DNA from: Nitrososphaerales archaeon
GTDB lineage: Archaea > Thermoproteota > Nitrososphaeria > Nitrososphaerales > Nitrososphaeraceae
NCBI GenBank assembly: GCA_029237515.1
Contig: JARBAV010000185.1
Span: forward strand, 1-15,111
Direction of reading: 5' to 3'
Length of the DNA stretch: 15,111 nucleotides
How positions within the stretch are numbered: position 1 is the first letter of the stretch; each line of letters starts with the position of its first letter. The translations under genes were made by a program, and so were the position numbers. This document shows positions 7,639 to 13,933 of this stretch, one piece after another. The notes under the pieces were generated by a model that searched no databases, was not told where the DNA came from, and saw only the letters and a program-made list of their open reading frames with translations.

Positions 7639-8125
7639 TAATTAATGATGTCAAATAATATATTTTCTCTTATGTAAATGATATTATTGATATTGAAATT
7701 CGGGTACACAAATTGCATTATAATTTCAAATAAAGTTTAGGTTTCTAAATTTAGTGATAAGAGTATTCATAATTTATTAACATTACTTCACTTTAGGCCT
7801 GCTATTGCCAAATACCTTATTTTCACAATTTCGTAGTCATTTCCAATTTCTGACTTCAACAAGTATTAATACCCAAATTAAAAATTATGATAATAGTTCA
7901 GTATTGATACAAAAGCGCCACTATTTCTTGAATTACAGGTCGATTTCTATTGGTTCTTTGTACATCTTCATAAATTCTGCTATTCTATGCATATATATTT
8001 TCTATAAGAAACGCATTCAAACTGTGTTACATAGAACTTAAATACATCGAATTCATAAAGTACAAATATAATCAACTATTTATACTATAATAAGATTTAT
8101 TTAACATATTATCATTCACATACTC
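7639..8125. other. Spacer with a possible minus-strand relic near 7.9-8.0 kb
   Basis: No intact gene is seen. A minus-strand ATG at 7992 opens M-H-R-I-A-E-F-M-K-M-Y-K-E-P-I-E-I before a TAA at 7933-7935. A neighbouring frame continues P-V-I-Q-E-I-V-A-L-L-Y-Q-Y before a TGA. This could be a frameshifted fragment of a small protein or chance. A 78-codon plus-strand frame starting with TTG at 7805 spans the same DNA but has the composition of non-coding AT-rich sequence. The remainder is AT-rich without visible structure. Confidence 0.25.
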
Positions 8126-8698
8126 TTATTTCATCCAATCTCTGCGTTCAAGATACTCAAGTAGCCTTAAGAGTTCTTCTATTCTTGCCTGTCCACCACT
8201 TTTATTTTTGCATAACTCATAATGATTCCTTATCGCTTTATCTTCATCAATGGATATAACATCTTTACTTTCTATGATATCAAAGAATTTGTCTTCCTTT
8301 TCTAGATGGTCTGTAATAAAAACGGCATATGATTTAAGAAACCTAGCTATAGGTTCTTTTGAGTCAATCTGTTTCCCTTCAATGATACATTTCCTCCAAT
8401 TTAACAACTCTCTCTTGAACATTCCTGCTATTCTTCTTCCAAGTTCATGTTCTATCAAAAACTTTCTAATATCTTCTGAAAAGCTATTCTTATTTTGAGT
8501 ACTTGGGAAATACGCTTTCTCCTCCTTGCCATGATGAAATGCATCAATAAGTTCTTCCATAACTACTGAAACTATCTCAAGATCTTCAAGTAAAATATCA
8601 CTATCTTCGTCAGCATAAATCTTATCTGAACATTTCTGTATTACTTTCCCTAATCTTTTTACAAATAGATGATCCTTCCTGAGATCTGATGTTGCCAT
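8126..8698 (-). CDS. Hemerythrin-like HHE-domain protein
   Basis: A four-helix bundle with the hemerythrin-like histidine/glutamate pattern can be read. It has D-L-R-K-D-H in helix 1 (His10), FHHGKEEKAYFP in helix 2 (His55/56, Glu59/60), E-H-E-L-G-R-R in helix 3 (His84) and TDHLEKEDKFFD in helix 4 (His131, Glu135). These are the ligand positions expected for a diiron site in HHE cation-binding proteins. The domain covers about residues 5-145. A charged helical tail (to residue 190) ends with RIEELLRLLEYLERRDWMK. In related proteins the site binds oxygen or nitric oxide or serves in iron handling. Which applies here is not known. The start ATG at 8698 has TATA-like sequence about 23 bases upstream, suggesting a leaderless transcript. 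Confidence 0.9.
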   Translation of the reverse strand: MATSDLRKDHLFVKRLGKVIQKCSDKIYADEDSDILLEDLEIVSVVMEELIDAFHHGKEEKAYFPSTQNKNSFSEDIRKFLIEHELGRRIAGMFKRELLNWRKCIIEGKQIDSKEPIARFLKSYAVFITDHLEKEDKFFDIIESKDVISIDEDKAIRNHYELCKNKSGGQARIEELLRLLEYLERRDWMK

Positions 8699-8713
8699 AT
8701 AAAACGCCTTATA

Positions 8714-8726
8714 TGTTATATGATAT
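8714..8726 (-). promoter_or_regulatory. Probable TATA box for the hemerythrin-like gene
   Basis: On the minus strand TATCATATAAC sits about 23 bases before the ATG at 8698, with a second TATA-like ACATATAA overlapping downstream. This distance fits an archaeal TATA box with transcription starting at or next to the start codon. Pattern only. Confidence 0.3.
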
Positions 8727-8832
8727 TTCTAATTATACTTTTTTGGTTGGATCAAAGCAACATCATAAATGAGTGCCTGAAAGCGATGTAGATAGAAGTT
8801 AATCCAAGCAAGAGTTAGGAGACCAACACTAA

Positions 8833-9142
8833 AATAATCTTAAAAAGCCTTTCCAAGTTTCACAACAGTATGCCCTTCCCAAGAATAAACAGAGATCATA
8901 TTATAAGTATCTCAATTTCTATGAGAAGGCCATAAAAACAAGATCCATCCACTGCGCGAATGGACTGTAATATATAATCTCAGTCCTAGCTAGATTCTTC
9001 AGATGGATTGAATAATTCTAAGTTGGAATCTAAGAAAAGACTAAAACCAGAAGTAGTACAGAACATACAACAGTTAAGAAGGAGAAAACAGTCAATTTAC
9101 AAACTTGCCTGTTTGTGGAGTAAGAGAATTGTCAAATCCTTA
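8833..9142 (+). pseudogene. Decayed tyrosine recombinase (integrase), N-terminal part
   Basis: One frame from 8833 reads K-P-F-Q-V-S-Q-Q-Y-A-L-P and RSYYKYLNFYEKAIKTRS. It passes an in-frame TAA at 8968-8970 and continues YIISVLARFFRWIE to a TAA at 9013. A +1 frame then reads SKLESKKRLKPEVVQNIQQL and RRRKQSIYKLACLWSK, ending at a TAG at 9143. The order FFRW, K-R-x-K-P-E-V-V-x-N-I, L-R-R-x-x-Q-S-I-Y-K and L-W matches what I remember of the core-binding region of thaumarchaeal integrases, from memory rather than a search. The catalytic half (Arg, His-x-x-Arg, Tyr) is not found downstream. At least one stop and one frameshift make it non-functional. Confidence 0.55.
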
Positions 9143-9618
9143 TAGATATACTGTATATTATAGAATTGATATCCTTGCAAATGTAGTTTGCCGTTCCATC
9201 CACAGCGAACCAAACAAGATGCATTCTCCCATATTTCATTGCATAGATCAATATAAAACAAAACTTGTCGCAGTAAGTTGATGATGCCTTATTCTATTTC
9301 GTACTTGAATCAAACAATAAATATTCTTGATGTTGACTATTTCACAATTTGTGTTGTAGACTTAGATCGGCTTCAGTCACTTAACATACAAAATAGAAGC
9401 GCTATAATTATTTCAACATTGAGTAAGTAGGCAGTCCGTTATGTCTTTGCTATTTCTGAAGAGGTCAAATGGTAGCATTGAAGACAATGCTGCAAAATTA
9501 CTTGAATAAGATAAGAGCAAAAATGAGGTCTTTGATAATCATCGAAGGGGTATTCATTTGCTGTTTTAATATGTTGCTCAGCAATGTATTTTGATAAACC
9601 TAACCCTAAAATCTTACG
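9143..9618. other. Decayed sequence after the integrase relic
   Basis: Several protein-like fragments in different frames occur here. On the plus strand are GVRELSNPYRYTVYYRIDIL (about 9117-9177), VDLDRLQSLNIQNRSAIIIS (about 9356-9415) and A-V-R-Y-V-F-A-I-S-E-E-V-K-W just after a TAG near 9427. On the minus strand there is M-K-Y-G-R-M-H-L-V-W-F-A-V-D-G-T-A-N-Y from 9239. Frames on both strands cannot all be real and I cannot choose. The stretch is best described as former coding DNA, possibly the rest of an integrated element. No attachment site or tRNA end is visible. Confidence 0.3.
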
Positions 9619-10052
9619 ATGTTAGTAAATCCATTCATGACAATAGCTTCAGAATTTATTCAAATTATTGTCGCCGCAATATATGCAATAACATTATTTT
9701 ACACCATTGTCACATTTCAGCGCTCTAAGAAACTAGATCAAATCACATCATTAGGCGATGTCATGAATGAACTCAGAGATGCGGATCGTGAATTGGCAAA
9801 AATACCTTCAGGATCTCAATTTGATGACGTTAGAAATTCATGGTATATTCGCATATTCAATAGCCTAGACTGGCTTTCATTTACGATCAACGAAAGAATA
9901 ATTACTGACAAAAAATAATTGAATACATCAAACCTATGATAATCAGTTATTATGAAGAAATTTTTTTGAAATCAGGCTCAGTAAACGAACGAGATTCATC
10001 TCATTACAAACAACTTAGGAAACTCTATCAAAGTGTGAAGAAGCAAGTCTAG
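9619..10052 (+). pseudogene. Membrane-anchored small protein broken by a -1 frameshift in an A-run
   Basis: The ATG at 9619 opens a 99-residue frame. It has one N-terminal membrane segment (about residues 8-32, ending L-F-Y-T-I-V-T-F-Q-R-S-K-K) and a helical cytoplasmic part with NELRDADRELAKIPSGSQFD and FNSLDWLSFTINERIITDKK. It stops at TAA 9916-9918, immediately after an A6 run (9910-9915). The -1 frame continues without a break as I-I-E-Y-I-K-P-M-I-I-S-Y-Y-E-E-I-F-L-K, then NERDSSHYKQLRKLYQSVKK, to TAG at 10050-10052. One more A would give a protein of about 145 residues. The join is smooth in character, so the break is recent or a sequence error. Programmed slippage is less likely because the run is preceded by C rather than A. 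Function is unknown. Confidence 0.6.
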
Positions 10053-10059
10053 ATAAAAA

Positions 10060-10335
10060 ATAGTCACAGGCTATAATTTAACCTCAAACTTTTTTGAGAA
10101 AATTAGTCGGTTCCTCTGTATCCTGGTTGTGATTGGGGGTTTTCAATTCCCCGTCATTCCGTCCTTGTATTTCTTACTTGCGTCTGATTTACATCCTATT
10201 ATCATTTTATCCTTAGTTTCTTTACTAACTGCAGGTAATTTCGTACTTTCACTTATCTTCTGATGGTTTCTTTTGAATAGAATATCTAAGCAAATGAATG
10301 ATCTAGATAATGAACATTACCTATTAGTTCTATAG
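10060..10335 (+). pseudogene. Small membrane protein relic with internal TGA and no start
   Basis: From just after a TAA at 10054 one frame stays open for 67 codons and encodes two hydrophobic segments, KISRFLCILVVIGGFQFPVI and PIIILSLVSLLTAGNFVLSL. It meets a TGA at 10261-10263, then continues WFLLNRISKQMNDLDNEHYL to a TAG at 10333-10335. The TGA stands where a tryptophan (TGG) would be natural, next to a real TGG. There is no ATG; the only candidate start is a GTG within the first membrane segment. It follows the frameshifted gene by a few bases and may once have been its partner. The rest of the spacer up to 10665 holds only a TATA-like box. Confidence 0.4.
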
Positions 10336-10607
10336 GTATTAAATCATTGTAATAATTTAAGAAATCAAATTACATGATCTTTATATTCTATTAAGGCTCA
10401 CCATATTACATATTCTAAAAATTGGACAGGAATTATAGTAAATTTCTCATTAATAACATAATTGATGACGAATATTATCAGTATCTATATGAAATCGGGA
10501 TTTATAAATACAATCTTTTTGATAAGTTGTATGGTGTTCTGGACAAAGACATCGTAAGATACCAGACAATAATAAAAATAGCTATCTTTCTTAGCTTGGA
10601 TCCGATC

Positions 10608-10622
10608 ATCATATAAAAAAAT
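10608..10622 (+). promoter_or_regulatory. Probable TATA box of the trkH-type gene
   Basis: The sequence catcatataaaaaaat precedes the start codon at 10666 by about 50 bases. Transcription would start near 10640, leaving a leader of about 26 bases. No strong Shine-Dalgarno is visible in that leader. Pattern only. Confidence 0.35.
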
Positions 10623-10665
10623 AATTGATAGGACAAGAAAGAATAATGGCATCTCATATTATCAC

Positions 10666-12627
10666 ATGACATCTGATCCACTAGAACGTTCAGTAATCTC
10701 TTACATACATGGGCAATTCGTTATAATGGATGAAAAATCAAACGTGGCGGATGCAGTAAAAATGATGAATAAAAAAAACGCTGAGACAATTATTGTTATT
10801 AATAACGAAGGAAAACTCAGTGGCATTATAACAGACAGCGATATCTTGGATAAAGTTGTAATGACAGGAAAAGATTCGGATCAGATTTTCATAAAAGCTA
10901 TTATGTCATATCCTGTTATAACTATCTCAGCCAAAGCGACCGTAAAGGACGCATTAGAACTAATGAGGGTCAATACAATTAAACGAATCCCGGTGACAGA
11001 TAATATACGGATTCTTGGCATAATAACACAGGAATCATTAGCTAATGTGATAAGGACGTCTGTTCTTGAAAAGACATTTCGACCATACAGAGCCCTAGTA
11101 AGAGAACATTCGAAACCTATTATCGGAAATCTTGGATTCGTATTACAATTTGCTGGCATACTCATGATAGTTCCAGCATTTGTAAGTACGTTTATGGAAC
11201 AGGTAACATCAGCTACTGGAATATTCTTTTGTTGTACTTGTTTATTAGCGACAGGATTTGGGCTTAATACTTATGGAGAAAGAACACCTCTGAACTTGAG
11301 ACAGGCGTCAATTCTTATAGTCCTTAGTTTCGTAATTTTGAGTCTTTTTGGCAGTATTCCATATATATACTTGAATCCCTTTTGGAATGGAATTGAACCT
11401 TTTACATTATTTGTAAATAGTTTCTTTGAAAGTGTATCGGGTTTTACCACTACTGGATTGTCTACTTTATCTGATCCTGAAGATTTACCAAGTAGTTTTG
11501 TATTTTACCGAGCTTATACTCTATGGGTGGGTGGTTTAAGCTTTGTTTATCTCTTTATGGCATTATTCTATCCGGATAAAAAGTTAGCTTCCATGAAAGA
11601 TATCCTTGGCGGAGGAGGTGGGATACTTAGATTCAAGCAATTGCTTAAGACTATAACGGTAATTTTTACAGTGTATACAGTTGCTTTGATCTTAGCTATT
11701 TACTATTTTGATGTTGGAGAACTGGATATAATTGATTCTATCTCACTTATTTTATCTACCATTACGGGGGGAGGATTTGTACCTGTTTCCACGTATATTA
11801 TAGTCGACAATATTGAGCAATTAGTAATTCTAATGATTGGAATGATTCTTTCCGCTCTTCCCTTCGCATTTCATTATGGTTTATTCAGTAGAGAGATCAA
11901 GGCACGACAGCTTATATCGCCAATACTAGTATATTTTGCTTTTATGGTTATGTCTATTGTATTATTTGCGATCTTGGTTGAGCCACCAACGGGAACGAAT
12001 CAGCAGCAACGGTGGATAATTTCAGGATTTCATGTAGTTAGTGCATCCACAACCACTGGTTTCCAATTAATAAACCTTGGATCAATCTCTATGGAGGGAA
12101 AAATTATCCTAGTTATTGTTATGCTGATAGGAGGCATGGGATATTCGACTGCTGGTGGAATTAAATTTGACAGACTGATACTGGCGATGAGAACCCTTTT
12201 GAGATGGAGTAAGCAGCTCAATATTAGAAGAGGAAAGAGATCTGTATCACCGCCATATAAAACTTCATTTTTACCCTCAAATGATGATAAGATTAGCAGA
12301 AATAATATAAAAAGAGACTTGATATCATCAACAACAACACACGATATCAATATAATGAAAAATACCGTATTTGTCATTATCTTATTTCCAGCAGTTTCTT
12401 TGGGAACTGCTATTACAATAAGTTATTTTGATGGAAGCAGTTTCTTCGATACATTCTTTGAATCAGTTTCTGCAGTGACGAATACTGGCCTGACATCTGG
12501 GATTACCAGCATGGACCTAGATGTAGTTTCTAAGATCATACTATCAGTAAATATGATTATTGGTAGATTCGAAATAATTGCTATTATATATATCTTCTTC
12601 AACCGATTCAGAAATAGGACACCTTGA
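10666..12627 (+). CDS. CBS-domain-fused TrkH/KtrB-type K+ transporter
   Basis: Residues about 8-130 form a tandem CBS pair. The repeats show S-N-V-A-D-A-V-K-M-M-N-K and GKLSGIITDSDIL, then A-T-V-K-D-A-L-E-L-M-R and I-R-I-L-G-I-I-T-Q-E-S-L. The rest is a TrkH/KtrB/HKT-superfamily channel with four pore loops: SGFTTTG (258-264), TITGGGF (365-371), SASTTTGF (459-466) and AVTNTGLT (603-610). The conserved GGMGYSTAGGIK (489-500) lies after the third loop, and G-R-F-E follows the fourth. Each filter keeps the central glycine typical of K+ passage. TrkH/KtrB channels are normally gated by a separate cytosolic RCK ring (TrkA/KtrA) that binds nucleotides. Here adenine-nucleotide-type CBS modules are fused instead, and no trkA-like gene is in the window. 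The inference is gating by ATP/ADP/AMP or c-di-AMP. A long charged insert (about 515-565) precedes the last domain. Confidence 0.92.
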   Translation: MTSDPLERSVISYIHGQFVIMDEKSNVADAVKMMNKKNAETIIVINNEGKLSGIITDSDILDKVVMTGKDSDQIFIKAIMSYPVITISAKATVKDALELMRVNTIKRIPVTDNIRILGIITQESLANVIRTSVLEKTFRPYRALVREHSKPIIGNLGFVLQFAGILMIVPAFVSTFMEQVTSATGIFFCCTCLLATGFGLNTYGERTPLNLRQASILIVLSFVILSLFGSIPYIYLNPFWNGIEPFTLFVNSFFESVSGFTTTGLSTLSDPEDLPSSFVFYRAYTLWVGGLSFVYLFMALFYPDKKLASMKDILGGGGGILRFKQLLKTITVIFTVYTVALILAIYYFDVGELDIIDSISLILSTITGGGFVPVSTYIIVDNIEQLVILMIGMILSALPFAFHYGLFSREIKARQLISPILVYFAFMVMSIVLFAILVEPPTGTNQQQRWIISGFHVVSASTTTGFQLINLGSISMEGKIILVIVMLIGGMGYSTAGGIKFDRLILAMRTLLRWSKQLNIRRGKRSVSPPYKTSFLPSNDDKISRNNIKRDLISSTTTHDINIMKNTVFVIILFPAVSLGTAITISYFDGSSFFDTFFESVSAVTNTGLTSGITSMDLDVVSKIILSVNMIIGRFEIIAIIYIFFNRFRNRTP

Positions 12628-12733
12628 AATATTAATAGTAACACACATACCACAATATACAAGATCACAAGATCATTTAGAAGTAACAGAGGAATTTAGA
12701 CTGTCGTACCTCAGGGAGCTTTCAAAAAGTTAA
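12628..12733 (+). other. Coding-like tail in the +1 frame after the trkH-type gene
   Basis: The +1 frame across the stop of the transporter gene remains open to a TAA at 12731-12733. It reads L-E-I-L-I-V-T-H-I-P-Q-Y then SQDHLEVTEEFRLSYLRELS. There is no start codon after the transporter stop. Removing one C from the aggacacc at the gene's end would make this a hydrophilic C-terminal extension of the transporter, so it could be a lost tail or a fragment of another gene. The rest of the gap to 12861 shows nothing. Confidence 0.3.
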
Positions 12734-12861
12734 GGATTAAAAAAATAATAATATTGCCTTTCATATCTATCCTAATTCAATCAATTTGTACGATAAACGA
12801 CTTATAACTTTCCATTAAGTCCTATTTTCATAAGTGTTCTTACTAGTTTAGATGAAAGTTG

Positions 12862-13533
12862 TCACAGGATGAACGATATACTTGATCCTATCATATACAT
12901 TCCGTAAAATGTTAAGATGATATTCAATCCCGTAAACAAAAAGTAATAGTATCTTGTCTTAATTACGGATACTCCTTTGGAAATAAGATATGATGTAAGT
13001 ATGAGCCAAATGTAATCCATCCATATATGAAATGAGAAGAGCAAGACACTTCCAGTAACGACTCCAAAAAGAGAAATTGAATCTGAAATCAATGTTAAAC
13101 CTACTGTTAACCACCAAGCTATAAAAAATGGATTTAGTGCACTGAAGATAATACCTAATAATATGGGCTTGTCAGCTATAAATGAGACTCTATAATTATT
13201 GTTACTGTTATCGAACAGACTCTTGTTTCTCTTGTTTCTTGTAGTATTGATAATTTGTATAATTGCGAATATGATTATGGAAGTTCCACCTACTAACCCC
13301 AGTGCATTAAGATTATAGGTAATAACTGTGGTATTAGTCAATTGAAAAAAACTAATTGCAAGTATAATAATTAAAGGAAGTTCTATCATAGCATGACCAG
13401 ATGCAATTTTTAGACCCGCTTTGTAGCCTTGTTTTGCTCCATAAACAAGATTCATAAGAAATAGTGGACCAGGAGATAAGACGCCTGATGCTGAAAGAAG
13501 AACAACTTCTCCAGCAAAATCTAGTACATTCAT
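12862..13533 (-). CDS. LysE/RhtB family amino-acid exporter
   Basis: This is a six-helix membrane transporter of the LysE superfamily. The N-terminal half carries SPGPLFLMNLVYGAKQGYKA and LKIASGHAMIELPLIIILAI, the family's typical S-P-G-P and G-H-x-x-x-E-x-P region. The second half carries ALNPFFIAWWLTVG, the equivalent N-P motif. Between them lies a charged loop rich in Asn, Lys and Arg (about 104-127 counted from the upstream GTG). LysE proteins export basic or other amino acids; the substrate here is not evident. The ATG at 13533 is preferred over an in-frame GTG at 13554, because the GTG overlaps a palindromic site. A relic of a second copy lies upstream. Confidence 0.85.
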   Translation of the reverse strand: MNVLDFAGEVVLLSASGVLSPGPLFLMNLVYGAKQGYKAGLKIASGHAMIELPLIIILAISFFQLTNTTVITYNLNALGLVGGTSIIIFAIIQIINTTRNKRNKSLFDNSNNNYRVSFIADKPILLGIIFSALNPFFIAWWLTVGLTLISDSISLFGVVTGSVLLFSFHIWMDYIWLILTSYLISKGVSVIKTRYYYFLFTGLNIILTFYGMYMIGSSISFIL

Positions 13534-13551
13534 TGAAACAACCGATATTAC

Positions 13552-13563
13552 CACAAATTTGTG
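13552..13563. promoter_or_regulatory. Perfect palindrome CACAAATTTGTG at the LysE gene start, candidate operator
   Basis: This 12-base perfect palindrome lies about 19-30 bases before the preferred ATG of the LysE gene, on the minus strand just downstream of an AT-rich catAATTATAA stretch (13564-13574) that could be the TATA box. A site between promoter and start codon would suit a repressor or an Lrp/AsnC-type regulator, which often control amino-acid exporters. Regulator identity is an inference. Confidence 0.4.
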
Positions 13564-13664
13564 TTATAATTATGTAAGCCAGAATGGTATTCATAACTAC
13601 AACATTATATAACATGATTAACGGTTATTCGTAGGATCTCTTACGAGGACAAAATAAGCTATGA

Positions 13665-13900
13665 TTATGATGAATATAATAATGAGTATAACAATGAAGG
13701 GCTTGGTACCCCACCTCCTTCAAAGTTGATATAAGAAAATGATCCTAGGCCTGATGCATTAACGTTAGTTAAAGGTACTGCTAGCTCTATGATTGCTAAT
13801 GAGAGAACGATTCTAATTATCATTTCTATCATAACATGGCCAGCGTTGGGATCTAGATCACAGAACATGTAATCATTATGGCCTTCTAGACCAAGACATC
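13665..13900 (-). pseudogene. Relic of a second LysE-type exporter gene
   Basis: The minus-strand frame (ATG at 13868, open from further upstream) reads GLEGHNDYMFCDLDPNAGHV and continues M-I-E-M-I-I-R-I-V-L-S-L-A-I-I-E-L-A-V-P-L-T-N-V. The part from AGHVMIE onward lines up with SGHAMIELPLIIILAISFFQ in the neighbouring intact LysE protein, including the G-H-x-M-I-E core and the following helix. The S-P-G-P part and the whole second half are missing. I read it as a truncated duplicate or a remnant of a former tandem copy, not as a functional gene. Confidence 0.4.
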
Positions 13901-13933
13901 TTGAACGATTAGGATTTCATTACAATGTTTAGC

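Noticed and set aside
7805-8041. 78-codon plus-strand frame beginning with TTG
   Set aside because: It lacks an ATG and a promoter, its composition is that of AT-rich non-coding DNA, and no domain or motif is visible.
9130-9260. Minus-strand frame starting at 9239 (M-K-Y-G-R-M-H-L-V-W-F-A-V-D-G)
   Set aside because: It reads well over about 35 codons, but the plus strand also has long open frames there and no support allows a choice; left as unassigned decayed sequence.
8700-9618. tRNA gene or attachment-site repeat next to the integrase relic
   Set aside because: No cloverleaf or T-loop-like sequence and no matching direct repeat could be found by eye.
9905-9920. Programmed -1 frameshift signal at the A6 run
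   Set aside because: The run is preceded by C rather than A, so the classic A-AAA-AAG-type slippery heptamer is absent, and no stimulatory hairpin is obvious; mutation or sequence error is simpler.
10422-10616. 64-codon plus-strand frame beginning with TTG before the trkH-type gene
   Set aside because: It is rich in Ile, Tyr, Asn and Asp as expected of random AT-rich sequence, has no ATG and overlaps the likely promoter of the transporter gene.
10881-11165. Open frame antisense to the CBS region of the transporter gene
   Set aside because: The sense frame is a confident CBS-TrkH protein; the antisense frame is a codon-bias shadow without motifs. The same holds for 12030-12377 and 12423-12668.
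13352-13615. 87-codon frame overlapping the LysE gene on the same strand
   Set aside because: The LysE frame carries the S-P-G-P and G-H-x-M-I-E motifs; the other is a cysteine/serine-rich out-of-frame shadow.
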